DNA of 64,000 nucleotides, taken from Blautia sp. GTDB taxonomy: Bacteria; Bacillota; Clostridia; Lachnospirales; Lachnospiraceae. How positions within the stretch are numbered: the first letter of the stretch is position 1; each line of letters begins with the position of its first letter. Below the pieces are notes generated by a model that saw only the letters and a program-made list of their open reading frames with translations, was not told where the DNA came from and did not search any database. Shown here piece after piece: positions 40,158-49,418 of this stretch. The stretch spans positions 62,001 to 126,000 of the forward strand of contig JAETNR010000001.1 of the NCBI GenBank assembly GCA_021772055.1. Reading direction: 5' to 3'. The position numbers and the translations under genes are program-made.

Positions 40158-40190
40158 AAGCGGGCTGTGTTTTTTAACGCAGTCCCGTTT
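40158..40190 (+). terminator. Possible terminator
   Basis: cgggctgtgttttttaacgcagtcccg imperfect stem followed by TTTAAATT. Confidence 0.45.
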
Positions 40191-40218
40191 AAATTATAAG
40201 AAAAAGGGAATCATTCAT

Positions 40219-40566
40219 ATGAAGCCCTTGAATACGGAAAGGGCAGGGCGGGAAATGTTAAAATGGATGGATCACATTTATGCAGATGAGACATTGGAAA
40301 ATGCGGATCAGATCCGTGACAGACTAAATCAGAATAAGCTGACGCCTGGAATCTATCTGCTGACCCTTTCCCATAATCCGGGGCATCTGATGGAAATACT
40401 GCCGGCGGTTTCTCTGAAGCAGAGTTGCGTCCGGGAGCTTTGCCCGGAAATCTTTGGCGTGGCAGCCAGCAAGGATTCCGCCATGGAACTGTCCTGCAGG
40501 ATATTAAAAGAAGTATATGATGCAACAGGAACATTTGATATTAAAAATTATTTAAAAAACAGGTGA
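40219..40566 (+). CDS. Conserved hypothetical protein
   Basis: Complete ORF between NUDIX and DUF2953-like genes, tightly spaced to the latter. Confidence 0.7.
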   Translation: MKPLNTERAGREMLKWMDHIYADETLENADQIRDRLNQNKLTPGIYLLTLSHNPGHLMEILPAVSLKQSCVRELCPEIFGVAASKDSAMELSCRILKEVYDATGTFDIKNYLKNR

Positions 40567-40570
40567 GTGC

Positions 40571-41515
40571 ATGTTACATATACTGTGGATGATTTTGAAA
40601 TTTATATTGATCGTACTTGGAATCCTCCTGGGTGTACTGGTGCTTGCGCTTTTATTGTTTTTGTTCTGTCCTGTGCGTTATCAGGCGGAAGGAGCCGGGG
40701 ATTACAAAGAGTGGAAGAAGGCGCAGGCATGTATTTGTGTAAGCTGGCTGTTTAGGGGAATCACGCTGAGGATTTCTCTAAGGGAGGGAAAGATCTCCCA
40801 CAGCATACGGCTGTTTGGCATTCTTCTTTCCGGGAACAGGCATGGAAAAAAAAAGAAGGCGGCCCGAAGAACCCTTAAGAAGGAATCTGTAAAAAAAGAA
40901 CTGCCAACGGAGCAAAAGGAGATGCAGAAGCCTGATCTTCCGAAAGCAAAAGACATTCCCAAGACGGAAGATATCCCTCATGCAGAAGCAGCCGGGGATG
41001 ATCCACGGGAAGCTTCGGGAAAACCTGAGAGACAGGGACTTTTTTTCCGTATCAGGAATAAAGCTTCCGCATTTCTGGAAAAACTAAAAAAAATCCCGGA
41101 AGTTTTCCGTAATCTTTTTTTCAAACTCCAGAAGATGTATGACACAATCGATTTCTGGAAGCAGTTTTTATCCCATCCTCAGGTAAAGGATGCCATTTCC
41201 TTTGCCTGGCAGAAGGGAAAAGGATTGCTGAAACACATCTTCCCTACCAGGATCGAGGGACATATTTCTCTGGGAAGTGAGGATCCCTCCATCACAGGAG
41301 CGGTGCTTGCGGTTCTTGGGACGACGATGGCGTTTCATAAGAACTGTATAGAAGTTACGCCTGTGTTCGAGGGAAGCAATTTACTCTGTGGAAATGTAAA
41401 ACTGCGGGGACGTGTTTACGGATATCGAATCGTAAAAACCGCCCTTCAGATTTATTTTAATAAAAATATCAAATACGTCATCAACCGATGGAAGCATAAG
41501 GAGGAAACGTTATGA
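40571..41515 (+). CDS. DUF2953 (YtfI-like) domain protein
   Basis: N-terminal TM, charged middle, C-terminal ALQIYFNKNIKYVINRWK; next to GerW/YtfJ-like gene as in Bacillus ytfI-ytfJ. Confidence 0.8.
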   Translation: MLHILWMILKFILIVLGILLGVLVLALLLFLFCPVRYQAEGAGDYKEWKKAQACICVSWLFRGITLRISLREGKISHSIRLFGILLSGNRHGKKKKAARRTLKKESVKKELPTEQKEMQKPDLPKAKDIPKTEDIPHAEAAGDDPREASGKPERQGLFFRIRNKASAFLEKLKKIPEVFRNLFFKLQKMYDTIDFWKQFLSHPQVKDAISFAWQKGKGLLKHIFPTRIEGHISLGSEDPSITGAVLAVLGTTMAFHKNCIEVTPVFEGSNLLCGNVKLRGRVYGYRIVKTALQIYFNKNIKYVINRWKHKEETL

Positions 41516-41889
41516 CAAACGAAGAGAAATATGAAAACAATTTTAAAGATACTGTGAATTCCCTGTTTAAAGGGATGGATGCATTTCTTTCTGCAAAAAC
41601 TGTTGTGGGAGATGCCATACATGTAGGTGAGACGATCATCCTTCCTCTGGTTGATGTCACCTTTGGAATGGGCGCAGGAGCTTTGTCTGCTGAAAAAAAG
41701 AATAACGGCGGAGGCGGTATGACCGGAAAAATGAGCCCATGTGCAGTTCTGGTTATCCAGAACGGAAATACGAAGCTTGTAAATATCAAGAATCAGGATG
41801 GCCTTACCAAGATATTGGATATGGTGCCCGATTTTGTGGATCGGTTTGCTCCAAAGACTGCCGCGGATTCCGGGACAGAAGAAAATTAA
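41512..41889 (+). CDS. ytfJ: GerW/YtfJ family spore protein
   Basis: VVGDAIHVGETIILPLVDVTFGMGAGA...SPCAVLVIQNGNTKLVNI. Confidence 0.9.
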   Translation: MTNEEKYENNFKDTVNSLFKGMDAFLSAKTVVGDAIHVGETIILPLVDVTFGMGAGALSAEKKNNGGGGMTGKMSPCAVLVIQNGNTKLVNIKNQDGLTKILDMVPDFVDRFAPKTAADSGTEEN

Positions 41890-41979
41890 TCTGCAATCCT
41901 TTGAAAAGAAGAATCCGGTATTCGAAGGACTGTCTCCTGCATAAACTATAGTAAACCAAAGAGACGGGAATAGATCAGT

Positions 41980-42117
41980 ATGGGAAAACTTTGGGGACTT
42001 ATCTTGTTTTGTGTGGGAATCGGTATGATCATCGGAATGATGGTCGCAGACAGCGTGATCATTATTATTGCAGCAGCAGCCTGCCTGTTGTGCGGGTATC
42101 ATATGTTTTGCAGATAG
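41980..42117 (+). CDS. Small hydrophobic protein (45 aa), not in supplied ORF track
   Basis: MGKLWGLILFCVGIGMIIGMMVADSVIIIIAAAACLLCGYHMFCR*; immediately followed by terminator. Confidence 0.65.
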   Translation: MGKLWGLILFCVGIGMIIGMMVADSVIIIIAAAACLLCGYHMFCR

Positions 42118-42120
42118 AAG

Positions 42121-42150
42121 GGTATGCAGGAAAAACTGCATACTCTTTTT
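42121..42150 (+). terminator. Intrinsic terminator
   Basis: GTATGCAG-gaaaaa-CTGCATAC then TCTTTTT. Confidence 0.9.
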
Positions 42151-42162
42151 GGTTCCTTCCGG

Positions 42163-42194
42163 GCAAAAAGATACCCTCGCATAGGTGCGAGGGT
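42163..42194 (-). terminator. Intrinsic terminator for rpmB (minus strand)
   Basis: ACCCTCGCA..TGCGAGGGT stem with A-run on plus strand (T-run on minus). Confidence 0.85.
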
Positions 42195-42206
42195 AAAAGG
42201 AGTTTC

Positions 42207-42392
42207 TTATGCTCTTTCCACTTTGCCGGATCTTAAGCAGGAAGTACAAACGTACATCTTCTTTGCTCCGCCTTCGGTTTTAACTTTAACGGATTTTACG
42301 TTGGATTTCCACATTTTATTGGATCTTCTATGGGAATGACTCACATTGTTTCCGAAATGAGCACCTTTTTCACAAATTGCGCATTTAGCCAT
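42207..42392 (-). CDS. rpmB: 50S ribosomal protein L28
   Basis: MAKCAICEKGAHFGNNVSHSHRRSNKMWKSNV... Confidence 0.97.
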   Translation of the reverse strand: MAKCAICEKGAHFGNNVSHSHRRSNKMWKSNVKSVKVKTEGGAKKMYVCTSCLRSGKVERA

Positions 42393-42549
42393 GATAGCAC
42401 CTCCTTGACGCTTTTTTCAACAGGTTTTATTTTAACAGATGGGATAGACTTTTGCAAGTAAAAAAAGGAAAATTCTAAAATTATTATTTCTTTTTCTACA
42501 AAAACAGGTTATAATACAGACATACTAAACTAAAATTGGAGGTAACCAT

Positions 42550-42909
42550 ATGAATGGACGTATAGATTCCGGATTGGGACAGATTGTCATTAATACAGAT
42601 GTCATTACAACTTATGCGGGAAGTGTCGCTGTTGAGTGCTTCGGAATTATCGGGATGGCCGCTGTCAGCATGAAGGACGGGCTTGTGAAGCTTCTGAAAA
42701 GAGAGAGCCTGCAGCATGGGATCAGTGTAATGATCACTGATGAAAACAAGATTCGCCTGAATTTCCATGTGATCGTGGCATATGGAGTGAACATAAGTGC
42801 CATTGCCGACAATCTTGTCAGCAATGTAAAATATAAAGTAGAGGCCTTTACAGGGTTGGAGATTGAAAAGATCAATATCTATGTGGAAGGCGTGCGTGCC
42901 ATAGATTAG
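42550..42909 (+). CDS. Asp23/Gls24 family envelope stress protein
   Basis: GQIVINTDVITTYAGSVAVECFGIIGMA; upstream of DAK2 gene. Confidence 0.92.
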   Translation: MNGRIDSGLGQIVINTDVITTYAGSVAVECFGIIGMAAVSMKDGLVKLLKRESLQHGISVMITDENKIRLNFHVIVAYGVNISAIADNLVSNVKYKVEAFTGLEIEKINIYVEGVRAID

Positions 42910-42928
42910 TGAATTAGAGGAGGAACTT

Positions 42929-44605
42929 GTGGTGAATACGAAAACCATAGATGCCAAGATACTTTCCAGAATGTTTCTGGCAGGAGCAAAGAATCTGGAA
43001 GCGAAAAAAGAATGGATCAATGAATTAAATGTTTTTCCCGTACCTGACGGAGATACAGGAACCAATATGACCTTAACCATTATGTCTGCCGCTGCTGAGG
43101 TCGGCTCTCTGGCTGATCCGGATATGGAGACCCTTGCGAAGGCCATTTCTTCCGGCTCTCTGCGCGGTGCCAGAGGAAACTCCGGCGTGATTCTTTCTCA
43201 ACTCCTTCGGGGATTTACCAGAAGCGTGCGAAAATGTGAGAAACTTGGTGCAGAGGATATTGCCGCTGCCATGGAGAAGGGCGTGGAGACTGCATACAAA
43301 GCCGTTATGAAGCCAAAAGAAGGGACCATTTTGACTGTGGCAAGAGAAGCTGCAGCAAAGGCTTGTGAAATAGCAGAAGAGACAGAGGAACTGGAGGACT
43401 TTTTCCGGAAAGTTTTTGCCCATGCGGAAGCGACCCTTTTAAAAACACCGGAGATGCTTCCTGTATTAAAAGAAGCAGGTGTGGTGGATTCCGGCGGACA
43501 GGGACTTCTGGAAGTGTACAGAGGAGCCATTGACGGCTTCCTTGGAAAGGAAATTGATTATTCTGCCTTCCATAAAAGCCAGGGGCCGGCAGTGACCAAA
43601 ATCTCTCCCCAGGCGGAAGCAGATATTAAATTCGGCTATTGTACGGAATTTATTATTCTCCTTGAGAAGCCCATGCCGGAAGAGGAAGAGCATTCTTTTA
43701 AGGAATTTCTTACATCCATCGGTGATTCCATTGTCCTGGTAGCTGATGACGAAATCGTAAAAGTGCATGTCCATACCAATCATCCCGGACAGGCAATCGA
43801 GCGGGCGCTGACTTACGGAGCACTTTCCCGTATGAAGATTGATAATATGCGGGAGGAACATCAGGAGAAACTGATCAAAGATGCCGAGAAGCTGGCCAGG
43901 GAACAGGCAGAAGCTGAAGCTTCCCCGAAAGCTCCGGAACCGCCGAAAGATTACGGCTTTATTTCCGTATCTGTGGGAAATGGATTAACGCAAATCTTTA
44001 AAGAGTTGGGGACGGACTACCTTATTGAAGGCGGCCAGACGATGAATCCAAGTACAGAAGATATGTTAAATGCCATAGAGCGGGTCAATGCCAAAACCAT
44101 TTACATTTTCCCGAATAACAAGAACATTGTTCTTGCAGCCAATCAAGCACGGGATCTGACAGAAGATAAAGAGATCATTGTGGTGCCTACCAAAACGATC
44201 CCTCAGGGAATTACCGCCCTCATCAGCTTTGTACCGGAAAAATCCTCTGAAGAGAACCTGGAAGCCATGATGGAAGCGGTTTCCAAGGTAAAGACCGGTC
44301 AGATTACTTATGCTGTACGTGATACCAGAATTGATGACAAAGAAATTCATGAAGGCGATATCATGGGAATCGGCGACAGCGGCATACTGGCAGTAGGAAA
44401 AGAGAGAACCGATGTGGCTAAACAGACCGTTGCAGCCATGTTAAGCGATGATGCAGAGGTCATCAGCATCTACTATGGCGCAGACATACCGGAAGAAGAA
44501 GCAGAGAAACTGGCTTCCTATCTGGAGGAAGCATATCCGGACTGTGAAACAGAACTGAATCCGGGCGGACAGCCGATTTATTATTATGTAATTTCTGTAG
44601 AATAA
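42929..44605 (+). CDS. DAK2 domain / YloV (FakA-like) protein
   Basis: VFPVPDGDTGTNMTLT, SLRGARGNSGVILSQLLRGF, DegV-like C-terminal region. Confidence 0.93.
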   Translation: MVNTKTIDAKILSRMFLAGAKNLEAKKEWINELNVFPVPDGDTGTNMTLTIMSAAAEVGSLADPDMETLAKAISSGSLRGARGNSGVILSQLLRGFTRSVRKCEKLGAEDIAAAMEKGVETAYKAVMKPKEGTILTVAREAAAKACEIAEETEELEDFFRKVFAHAEATLLKTPEMLPVLKEAGVVDSGGQGLLEVYRGAIDGFLGKEIDYSAFHKSQGPAVTKISPQAEADIKFGYCTEFIILLEKPMPEEEEHSFKEFLTSIGDSIVLVADDEIVKVHVHTNHPGQAIERALTYGALSRMKIDNMREEHQEKLIKDAEKLAREQAEAEASPKAPEPPKDYGFISVSVGNGLTQIFKELGTDYLIEGGQTMNPSTEDMLNAIERVNAKTIYIFPNNKNIVLAANQARDLTEDKEIIVVPTKTIPQGITALISFVPEKSSEENLEAMMEAVSKVKTGQITYAVRDTRIDDKEIHEGDIMGIGDSGILAVGKERTDVAKQTVAAMLSDDAEVISIYYGADIPEEEAEKLASYLEEAYPDCETELNPGGQPIYYYVISVE

Positions 44606-44637
44606 GATAATGTAAGAATCATACAGACTGCTGGATC

Positions 44638-44666
44638 AGGCGGAGGGAAACTTCCGCCTTTTTCTT
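44638..44666 (+). terminator. Intrinsic terminator
   Basis: AGGCGGAgggaaacTTCCGCCT then TTTTCTTT. Confidence 0.8.
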
Positions 44667-44689
44667 TGCGGGAATGTGAGGATAAAAGG

Positions 44690-46741
44690 ATGAAAAAATC
44701 ACTGCGAGAACTGAAGGGTGTAGGAGAGAAGACGGAAAAGCTGTTTCAGAAGCTGGGAATCCGGGATACGGATGATCTGCTTCGATATTATCCCAGGACT
44801 TATGATGCCTATGAAGAACCGGTTTCTGTTTCCGGGCTGGAGGAGGGAACTTTAACCGCAATCCGCGTCTCCGTTATCTCAGGTGCATATGTGAATCAGG
44901 TCAGAAACCTTCAGATTATCTCGGTCACTGCCGCTGACACCAGCGGCAGACTGAATATCACCTGGTTTAATGCACCATATCTGAAAAGCAGCCTGAAAAA
45001 AGGGAGCGTATTCGTTTTCAGGGGTAAGGTGGTGCGCAAGCAGGGAAAGCTTATGATGGAACATCCGGAAATTTTTACCCCTGCTGCTTATGAAGAGGTG
45101 CTTCATAGCCTCCAGCCCATTTATGGCCTGACTGCAGGTCTTTCCAACAAAACCATTGTGAAACTGGTGAAAATGGTATTAAAAGAAGAGCAGCTTCAAA
45201 TGGAATCCCTTCCTGAAGAATTTAAGGAAAGATATTGCCTGGCAGATTATAATTTTGCCATACGGGCCATTCATTTTCCGGATAACAAAGAACAACTGCT
45301 TACTGCGAGAAAAAGACTTGTGTTTGATGAGTTTCTTTTGTTTATTCTTGCAGTGCAGCTTTTAAAAGAAAAAACAGAGGAAGCAGAAAATACCTTTCCT
45401 ATGAAACAGACCTGGACAACGGAACAGATCATTGAAAATCTCCCTTATCGCCTTACCAATGCACAGTTAAATGCCTGGCATGAAATCGAGCGGGATTTAT
45501 CCGGACAGGCTCTGATGTCCAGGCTGGTGCAGGGAGATGTGGGAAGCGGAAAGACTATCCTGGCATTTCTTGCCATGGTTCTGGCATGTGAAAATGGATA
45601 CCAGGCTGCGCTGATGGTGCCCACAGAAGTTTTGGCCAGGCAGCATTATGAAGCATTTCAGAAACTGATCAATGAGCAGGGGCTTGTATGCAGGGCCGTT
45701 CTTTTAACAGGCTCCCACACAGCAAAGGAAAAAAGGGAGCGCTATGCCATGATTGCGTCCGGGGAAGCCAGCGTTATCATCGGCACTCACGCGCTGATTC
45801 AGGAAAAGGTGTCGTATCGAAGTCTTGGCCTGGTTATTACGGATGAGCAGCACAGGTTTGGCGTAAAGCAGAGAGAAGCGCTGACTACCATGGGTAATCC
45901 TCCAAATGTACTGGTGATGAGTGCAACCCCGATTCCCCGTACCCTGGCGATCATCCTGTACGGCGATCTGGATATTTCCGTGATTGATGAGCTGCCGAAA
46001 AGACGGCTTCCCATTAAAAACTGTGTTGTAGGAACGTCGTACAGGCCGGCTGCATATACTTTCATAGAAAAACAGGTGAGAGAAGGACATCAGGCATATA
46101 TTATCTGCCCTATGGTAGAAGAAAGCGAAGGACTGGATGCAGAGAATGTTCTGGATTACACAGCGAAGCTGAAGGGAATCCTGCCCAAGGATATCCGGGT
46201 TACTTATCTTCATGGAAAAATGAAAGCAAAAGAGAAGAATCAGGTGATGGAACAGTTTGCTTCCGGAGAGATCCAGATTTTGGTTTCCACTACGGTTGTG
46301 GAGGTCGGTGTGAATGTTCCAAACGCAACGGTTATGATGGTAGAAAATGCGGAGCGTTTCGGCCTTGCCCAGCTTCACCAGCTTCGGGGACGTGTGGGTC
46401 GGGGCGAGTATCAGTCCTACTGTATTTTTGTACAGGGAAATGATGTGAAGGAAACATCCAAAAGGCTGGAAATCCTGAATAAATCCAATGACGGATTTTA
46501 TATTGCAGGGGAAGATTTAAAGCTTCGGGGACCGGGGGAACTGTTCGGAATCCGCCAAAGCGGCCTTATGGAATTTCGCATTGGGGATATCTATCAGGAT
46601 GTGGATATTTTGAAGTCAGCCAGTGAAGCAGCCGGGGAAATCCTTGCTCTGGACGGGGATCTGTCCCTGCCGCAGAACAGCATTTTAAAGGAAAAACTCC
46701 TGTCCTATATGAAGGATGAACTGGAAAACCTGGGGCTTTAA
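44690..46741 (+). CDS. recG: ATP-dependent DNA helicase RecG
   Basis: LVQGDVGSGKT, DEQHRFGVKQRE, MSATPIPRTL, QLRGRVGRG. Confidence 0.97.
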   Translation: MKKSLRELKGVGEKTEKLFQKLGIRDTDDLLRYYPRTYDAYEEPVSVSGLEEGTLTAIRVSVISGAYVNQVRNLQIISVTAADTSGRLNITWFNAPYLKSSLKKGSVFVFRGKVVRKQGKLMMEHPEIFTPAAYEEVLHSLQPIYGLTAGLSNKTIVKLVKMVLKEEQLQMESLPEEFKERYCLADYNFAIRAIHFPDNKEQLLTARKRLVFDEFLLFILAVQLLKEKTEEAENTFPMKQTWTTEQIIENLPYRLTNAQLNAWHEIERDLSGQALMSRLVQGDVGSGKTILAFLAMVLACENGYQAALMVPTEVLARQHYEAFQKLINEQGLVCRAVLLTGSHTAKEKRERYAMIASGEASVIIGTHALIQEKVSYRSLGLVITDEQHRFGVKQREALTTMGNPPNVLVMSATPIPRTLAIILYGDLDISVIDELPKRRLPIKNCVVGTSYRPAAYTFIEKQVREGHQAYIICPMVEESEGLDAENVLDYTAKLKGILPKDIRVTYLHGKMKAKEKNQVMEQFASGEIQILVSTTVVEVGVNVPNATVMMVENAERFGLAQLHQLRGRVGRGEYQSYCIFVQGNDVKETSKRLEILNKSNDGFYIAGEDLKLRGPGELFGIRQSGLMEFRIGDIYQDVDILKSASEAAGEILALDGDLSLPQNSILKEKLLSYMKDELENLGL

Positions 46742-46764
46742 GCAGATTGTACAAAAAGAAGTTC

Positions 46765-46793
46765 TTGCAAAATCCGGAAAACAGTAGTATCCT
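46765..46793 (+). promoter_or_regulatory. Promoter upstream of DUF6465-like gene
   Basis: TTGCAA (46765-46770), 17 nt, TATCCT (46788-46793). Confidence 0.55.
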
Positions 46794-46836
46794 AGGGAAG
46801 TAATTATTATTTTCACCTTGTAAGGAGGCTAACAAT

Positions 46837-47226
46837 ATGGCTAGAACAACAAAAAAAGCAGAACCTGCTACAGCAACTGTAAAAGAGGCTCCTGCTAAGA
46901 AAACCAGAACCAAAGCAGTGAAGGCAGAAACTGCACAGGCAGAGACAGCCGTTCCTGTTACTGAGACAGCCGAAAAGAAAGCCACAAGAAAACCTGCTGC
47001 CAGAAGGACAGCGAAAAAGGCTGCTGTTAACACAGAGGTTTATGTACAGTTCTGGGGCAAAGAGGTATATGCTAAGGACGTTGTAGAGAACATCAAGAAA
47101 ATCTGGACTGAAGAGTTAGGCAAAAAAGAAGAAGATCTTACAGACTTAAAAGTATATATCAAACCGGAAGATAACGGTGTACATTATGTCATCAATCATG
47201 ACATCACCGGATTCATCGGATTATAA
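46837..47226 (+). CDS. DUF6465-like protein with Lys/Ala-rich basic N-terminal tail
   Basis: Histone-H1-like tail (KKAEPATATVKEAPAKKTRTKAVKAE...RRTAKKA) plus compact C-terminal domain VQFWGKEVYAKDVVENIKKIW. Confidence 0.8.
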   Translation: MARTTKKAEPATATVKEAPAKKTRTKAVKAETAQAETAVPVTETAEKKATRKPAARRTAKKAAVNTEVYVQFWGKEVYAKDVVENIKKIWTEELGKKEEDLTDLKVYIKPEDNGVHYVINHDITGFIGL

Positions 47227-47236
47227 AATGAAAAGG

Positions 47237-47268
47237 CTCAGAGACTTGGCGGTCGCTGAGTTTTTTTT
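47237..47268 (+). terminator. Intrinsic terminator
   Basis: CTCAGaGAC..GTCgCTGAG then T8. Confidence 0.88.
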
Positions 47269-47290
47269 ATATGGAAAACAGATGCACAGC

Positions 47291-47348
47291 AAAAACCGGC
47301 GTTACGTGATAACACATTTTGTGATTTCGTAACGCCGGCTTTTCATTT
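47291..47348. terminator. Strong, probably bidirectional terminator between convergent genes
   Basis: AAAACCGGCGTTACG ... CGTAACGCCGGCTTTT with inner CACATTTTGTG. Confidence 0.85.
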
Positions 47349-47388
47349 TAATGCAGGGGACTTCCCTCAGCCTGTCTTATCCGGCTTC

Positions 47389-47616
47389 TTAGAACTGGCC
47401 GCCCTGGCTTCCGGAAGACATCTGTCTTTCCTGTGCTTCGATCATTTTCTTTACCATATAACCGCCTACGCTTCCGTTCTGTTTGGAAGTAAGGTTTCCG
47501 TTGTATCCGTCAGTAAGCGGAACACCCAGCTCGTTGGCTACCTCGAATTTGAAACGGTCTAATGCACCTTTTGCTTCCGGTACGACTGCTTTGTTAGAAG
47601 AACTTGTGTTTGACAT
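47389..47616 (-). CDS. Alpha/beta-type small acid-soluble spore protein
   Basis: ALDRFKFEVANELGVPLTDGYNGNLTSKQNGSVGGYMVKKMIEAQE. Confidence 0.96.
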   Translation of the reverse strand: MSNTSSSNKAVVPEAKGALDRFKFEVANELGVPLTDGYNGNLTSKQNGSVGGYMVKKMIEAQERQMSSGSQGGQF

Positions 47617-47663
47617 AATTCATTTCCTCCTTGGTTGTTTTTGTTGTTTGGATGTTACAATGC

Positions 47664-47670
47664 TAGTATG
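47664..47670 (-). promoter_or_regulatory. Candidate SigG/SigF-type -10 element for SASP gene
   Basis: Minus-strand CATACTA matches CATNNTA; -35 less clear (GTATT 15 nt or GTGTA 17 nt upstream). Confidence 0.5.
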
Positions 47671-47863
47671 CGATATTCCTAAAATAATACACTAGAAGTT
47701 CCTGCCTGAATTGGCAGAATTTTGTTGTGCACCGAGAGATGAAAAAATCCTGTGCGCTTGTTGTGTTTTTTAAAGAAATCCGATATACTGAAAAAGAAGC
47801 CTTATTTTAAAAATGGTAAATTATTAACAAATTATGAACTTTGTATATTTTATGAGGATTTAA

Positions 47864-47892
47864 TTGCACTTCTTTAGTTAAGTTGTTATAAT
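47864..47892 (+). promoter_or_regulatory. Promoter for mgsA
   Basis: TTGCAC (47864-47869), 17 nt, TATAAT (47887-47892). Confidence 0.75.
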
Positions 47893-47946
47893 AGATAAGA
47901 ATTAAGCATTTTTATACATTGTATTGGGAAAATGGAGAGGTGAGTT

Positions 47947-48342
47947 ATGAATTTAGGAATCATTGCACACAACAGCAAAAAGGTTCTGATTGAAGATTTT
48001 TGTATTGCCTATAAAAATATCCTTGCGAAGCATGAAGTTTATGCCACAGGAACAACCGGAAGGAGAATTGAAGAAGCGACCAGTCTTCATGTTCATAAGT
48101 TCCTGGCCGGCAGTATCGGCGGTGACAAGCAGTTTATGGAAATGGTGGAGCGTCAGAACCTGGATATGGTGATTTTGTTTTACAATCCTGTAATGATCGA
48201 TCCCAAGGAGCCGGATATCATGGCTATTGTAAAGCGCTGCGACCAGTATAACATTCCGGTGGCCACCAATATTGCAACTGCAGAACTTCTGATCCTTGGA
48301 CTGTCCCGGGGCGATCTGGATTGGAGACTGAACTTACGATGA
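47947..48342 (+). CDS. mgsA: Methylglyoxal synthase
   Basis: LGIIAHNSKKVLIEDF, ATGTTGRRI, SGxxGGDKQ-like AGSIGGDKQF. Confidence 0.95.
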   Translation: MNLGIIAHNSKKVLIEDFCIAYKNILAKHEVYATGTTGRRIEEATSLHVHKFLAGSIGGDKQFMEMVERQNLDMVILFYNPVMIDPKEPDIMAIVKRCDQYNIPVATNIATAELLILGLSRGDLDWRLNLR

Positions 48343-48893
48343 GAGTAATTGCAGGAAAGGCCAGGCGCCTTCAGTTAAAGACGGTTCCGGGAATGGATAC
48401 CAGGCCCACTACCGACCGGATTAAGGAAACCTTGTTTAATATTTTGCAGCCGAAGATTCCTGGCTGCAGATTTCTGGATCTGTTTAGCGGAAGCGGCGGA
48501 ATCGGGATCGAAGCTCTCAGCCGCGGAGCAGAATATGCAGTCTTTGTGGAAAAGAATCCCAGGGCTTGTGCCTGTATCCGGGAAAATCTCTCATTTACAA
48601 AACTCGCAGAAAATGGTAAACTCTTAAATATGGATGTATTACAGGCCCTTCGTTCCCTTGAGAATAAAGGGATGTTTGACTGTATATTTATGGATCCGCC
48701 TTATCATCAGGAACTGGAACGCCAGGTGCTGGAATATCTGAGGGAGAGCAGCGTGCTCAAGGAAGATACGCTGATCATTATTGAAGCAGATTTGAATACC
48801 GATTTCTCTTATGTGGATTCACTGGGGTTTGAACTGCTGCGTTCCAAGGAATATAAAACCAATAAGCATGTATTCCTGAGAAAATTACCGTAA
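48339..48893 (+). CDS. rsmD: 16S rRNA (guanine966-N2)-methyltransferase
   Basis: MRVIAGKARRLQL, TRPTTDRIKETLFN, LDLFSGSGGIGIEALSRGA, DPPY. Confidence 0.96.
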   Translation: MRVIAGKARRLQLKTVPGMDTRPTTDRIKETLFNILQPKIPGCRFLDLFSGSGGIGIEALSRGAEYAVFVEKNPRACACIRENLSFTKLAENGKLLNMDVLQALRSLENKGMFDCIFMDPPYHQELERQVLEYLRESSVLKEDTLIIIEADLNTDFSYVDSLGFELLRSKEYKTNKHVFLRKLP

Positions 48894-48914
48894 GAGAAAG
48901 TGAGATTGTAGAAA

Positions 48915-49397
48915 ATGGTAACAGCTGTTTATCCCGGGAGCTTTGATCCGGCTACTTATGGTCATCTTGACGTTATCCGCAGAGCAAGTGTATCTTTTGA
49001 CCAGGTAATTGTAGGAGTTTTGCATAATTCTGCAAAAAGTCCGTTGTTTTCTGTGGAAGAACGTGTTAATATATTGGAAAAGGCGACAAAAGATATCCCC
49101 AATGTGATCGTCAAACCCTTTGACGGTCTTTCCGTAAACTTTGCAAGAGAGAATCAGGCGAAGGTGATCATCCGGGGACTGCGCGCTGTTACGGATTTTG
49201 AATATGAATTGCAGATGGCCCAGACAAATCGGGTTCTGGCGCCGGATATTGATACTGTATTCCTGACGACCAGTCTGGAATATGCATATTTAAGTTCCAC
49301 AATTATGAAAGAGGTTGCGATGTTTAACGGAGATCTCTCCAGATTCGCGCCGCCTGAGATTATTGACGCAGTGAAGTTAAAGATGTACCAAAAGTAG
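48915..49397 (+). CDS. coaD: Phosphopantetheine adenylyltransferase
   Basis: [31 protein letters not shown]-like [15 protein letters not shown]. Confidence 0.97.
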   Translation: MVTAVYPGSFDPATYGHLDVIRRASVSFDQVIVGVLHNSAKSPLFSVEERVNILEKATKDIPNVIVKPFDGLSVNFARENQAKVIIRGLRAVTDFEYELQMAQTNRVLAPDIDTVFLTTSLEYAYLSSTIMKEVAMFNGDLSRFAPPEIIDAVKLKMYQK

Positions 49398-49418
49398 AGA
49401 AAATAAGGAGAGTATACT

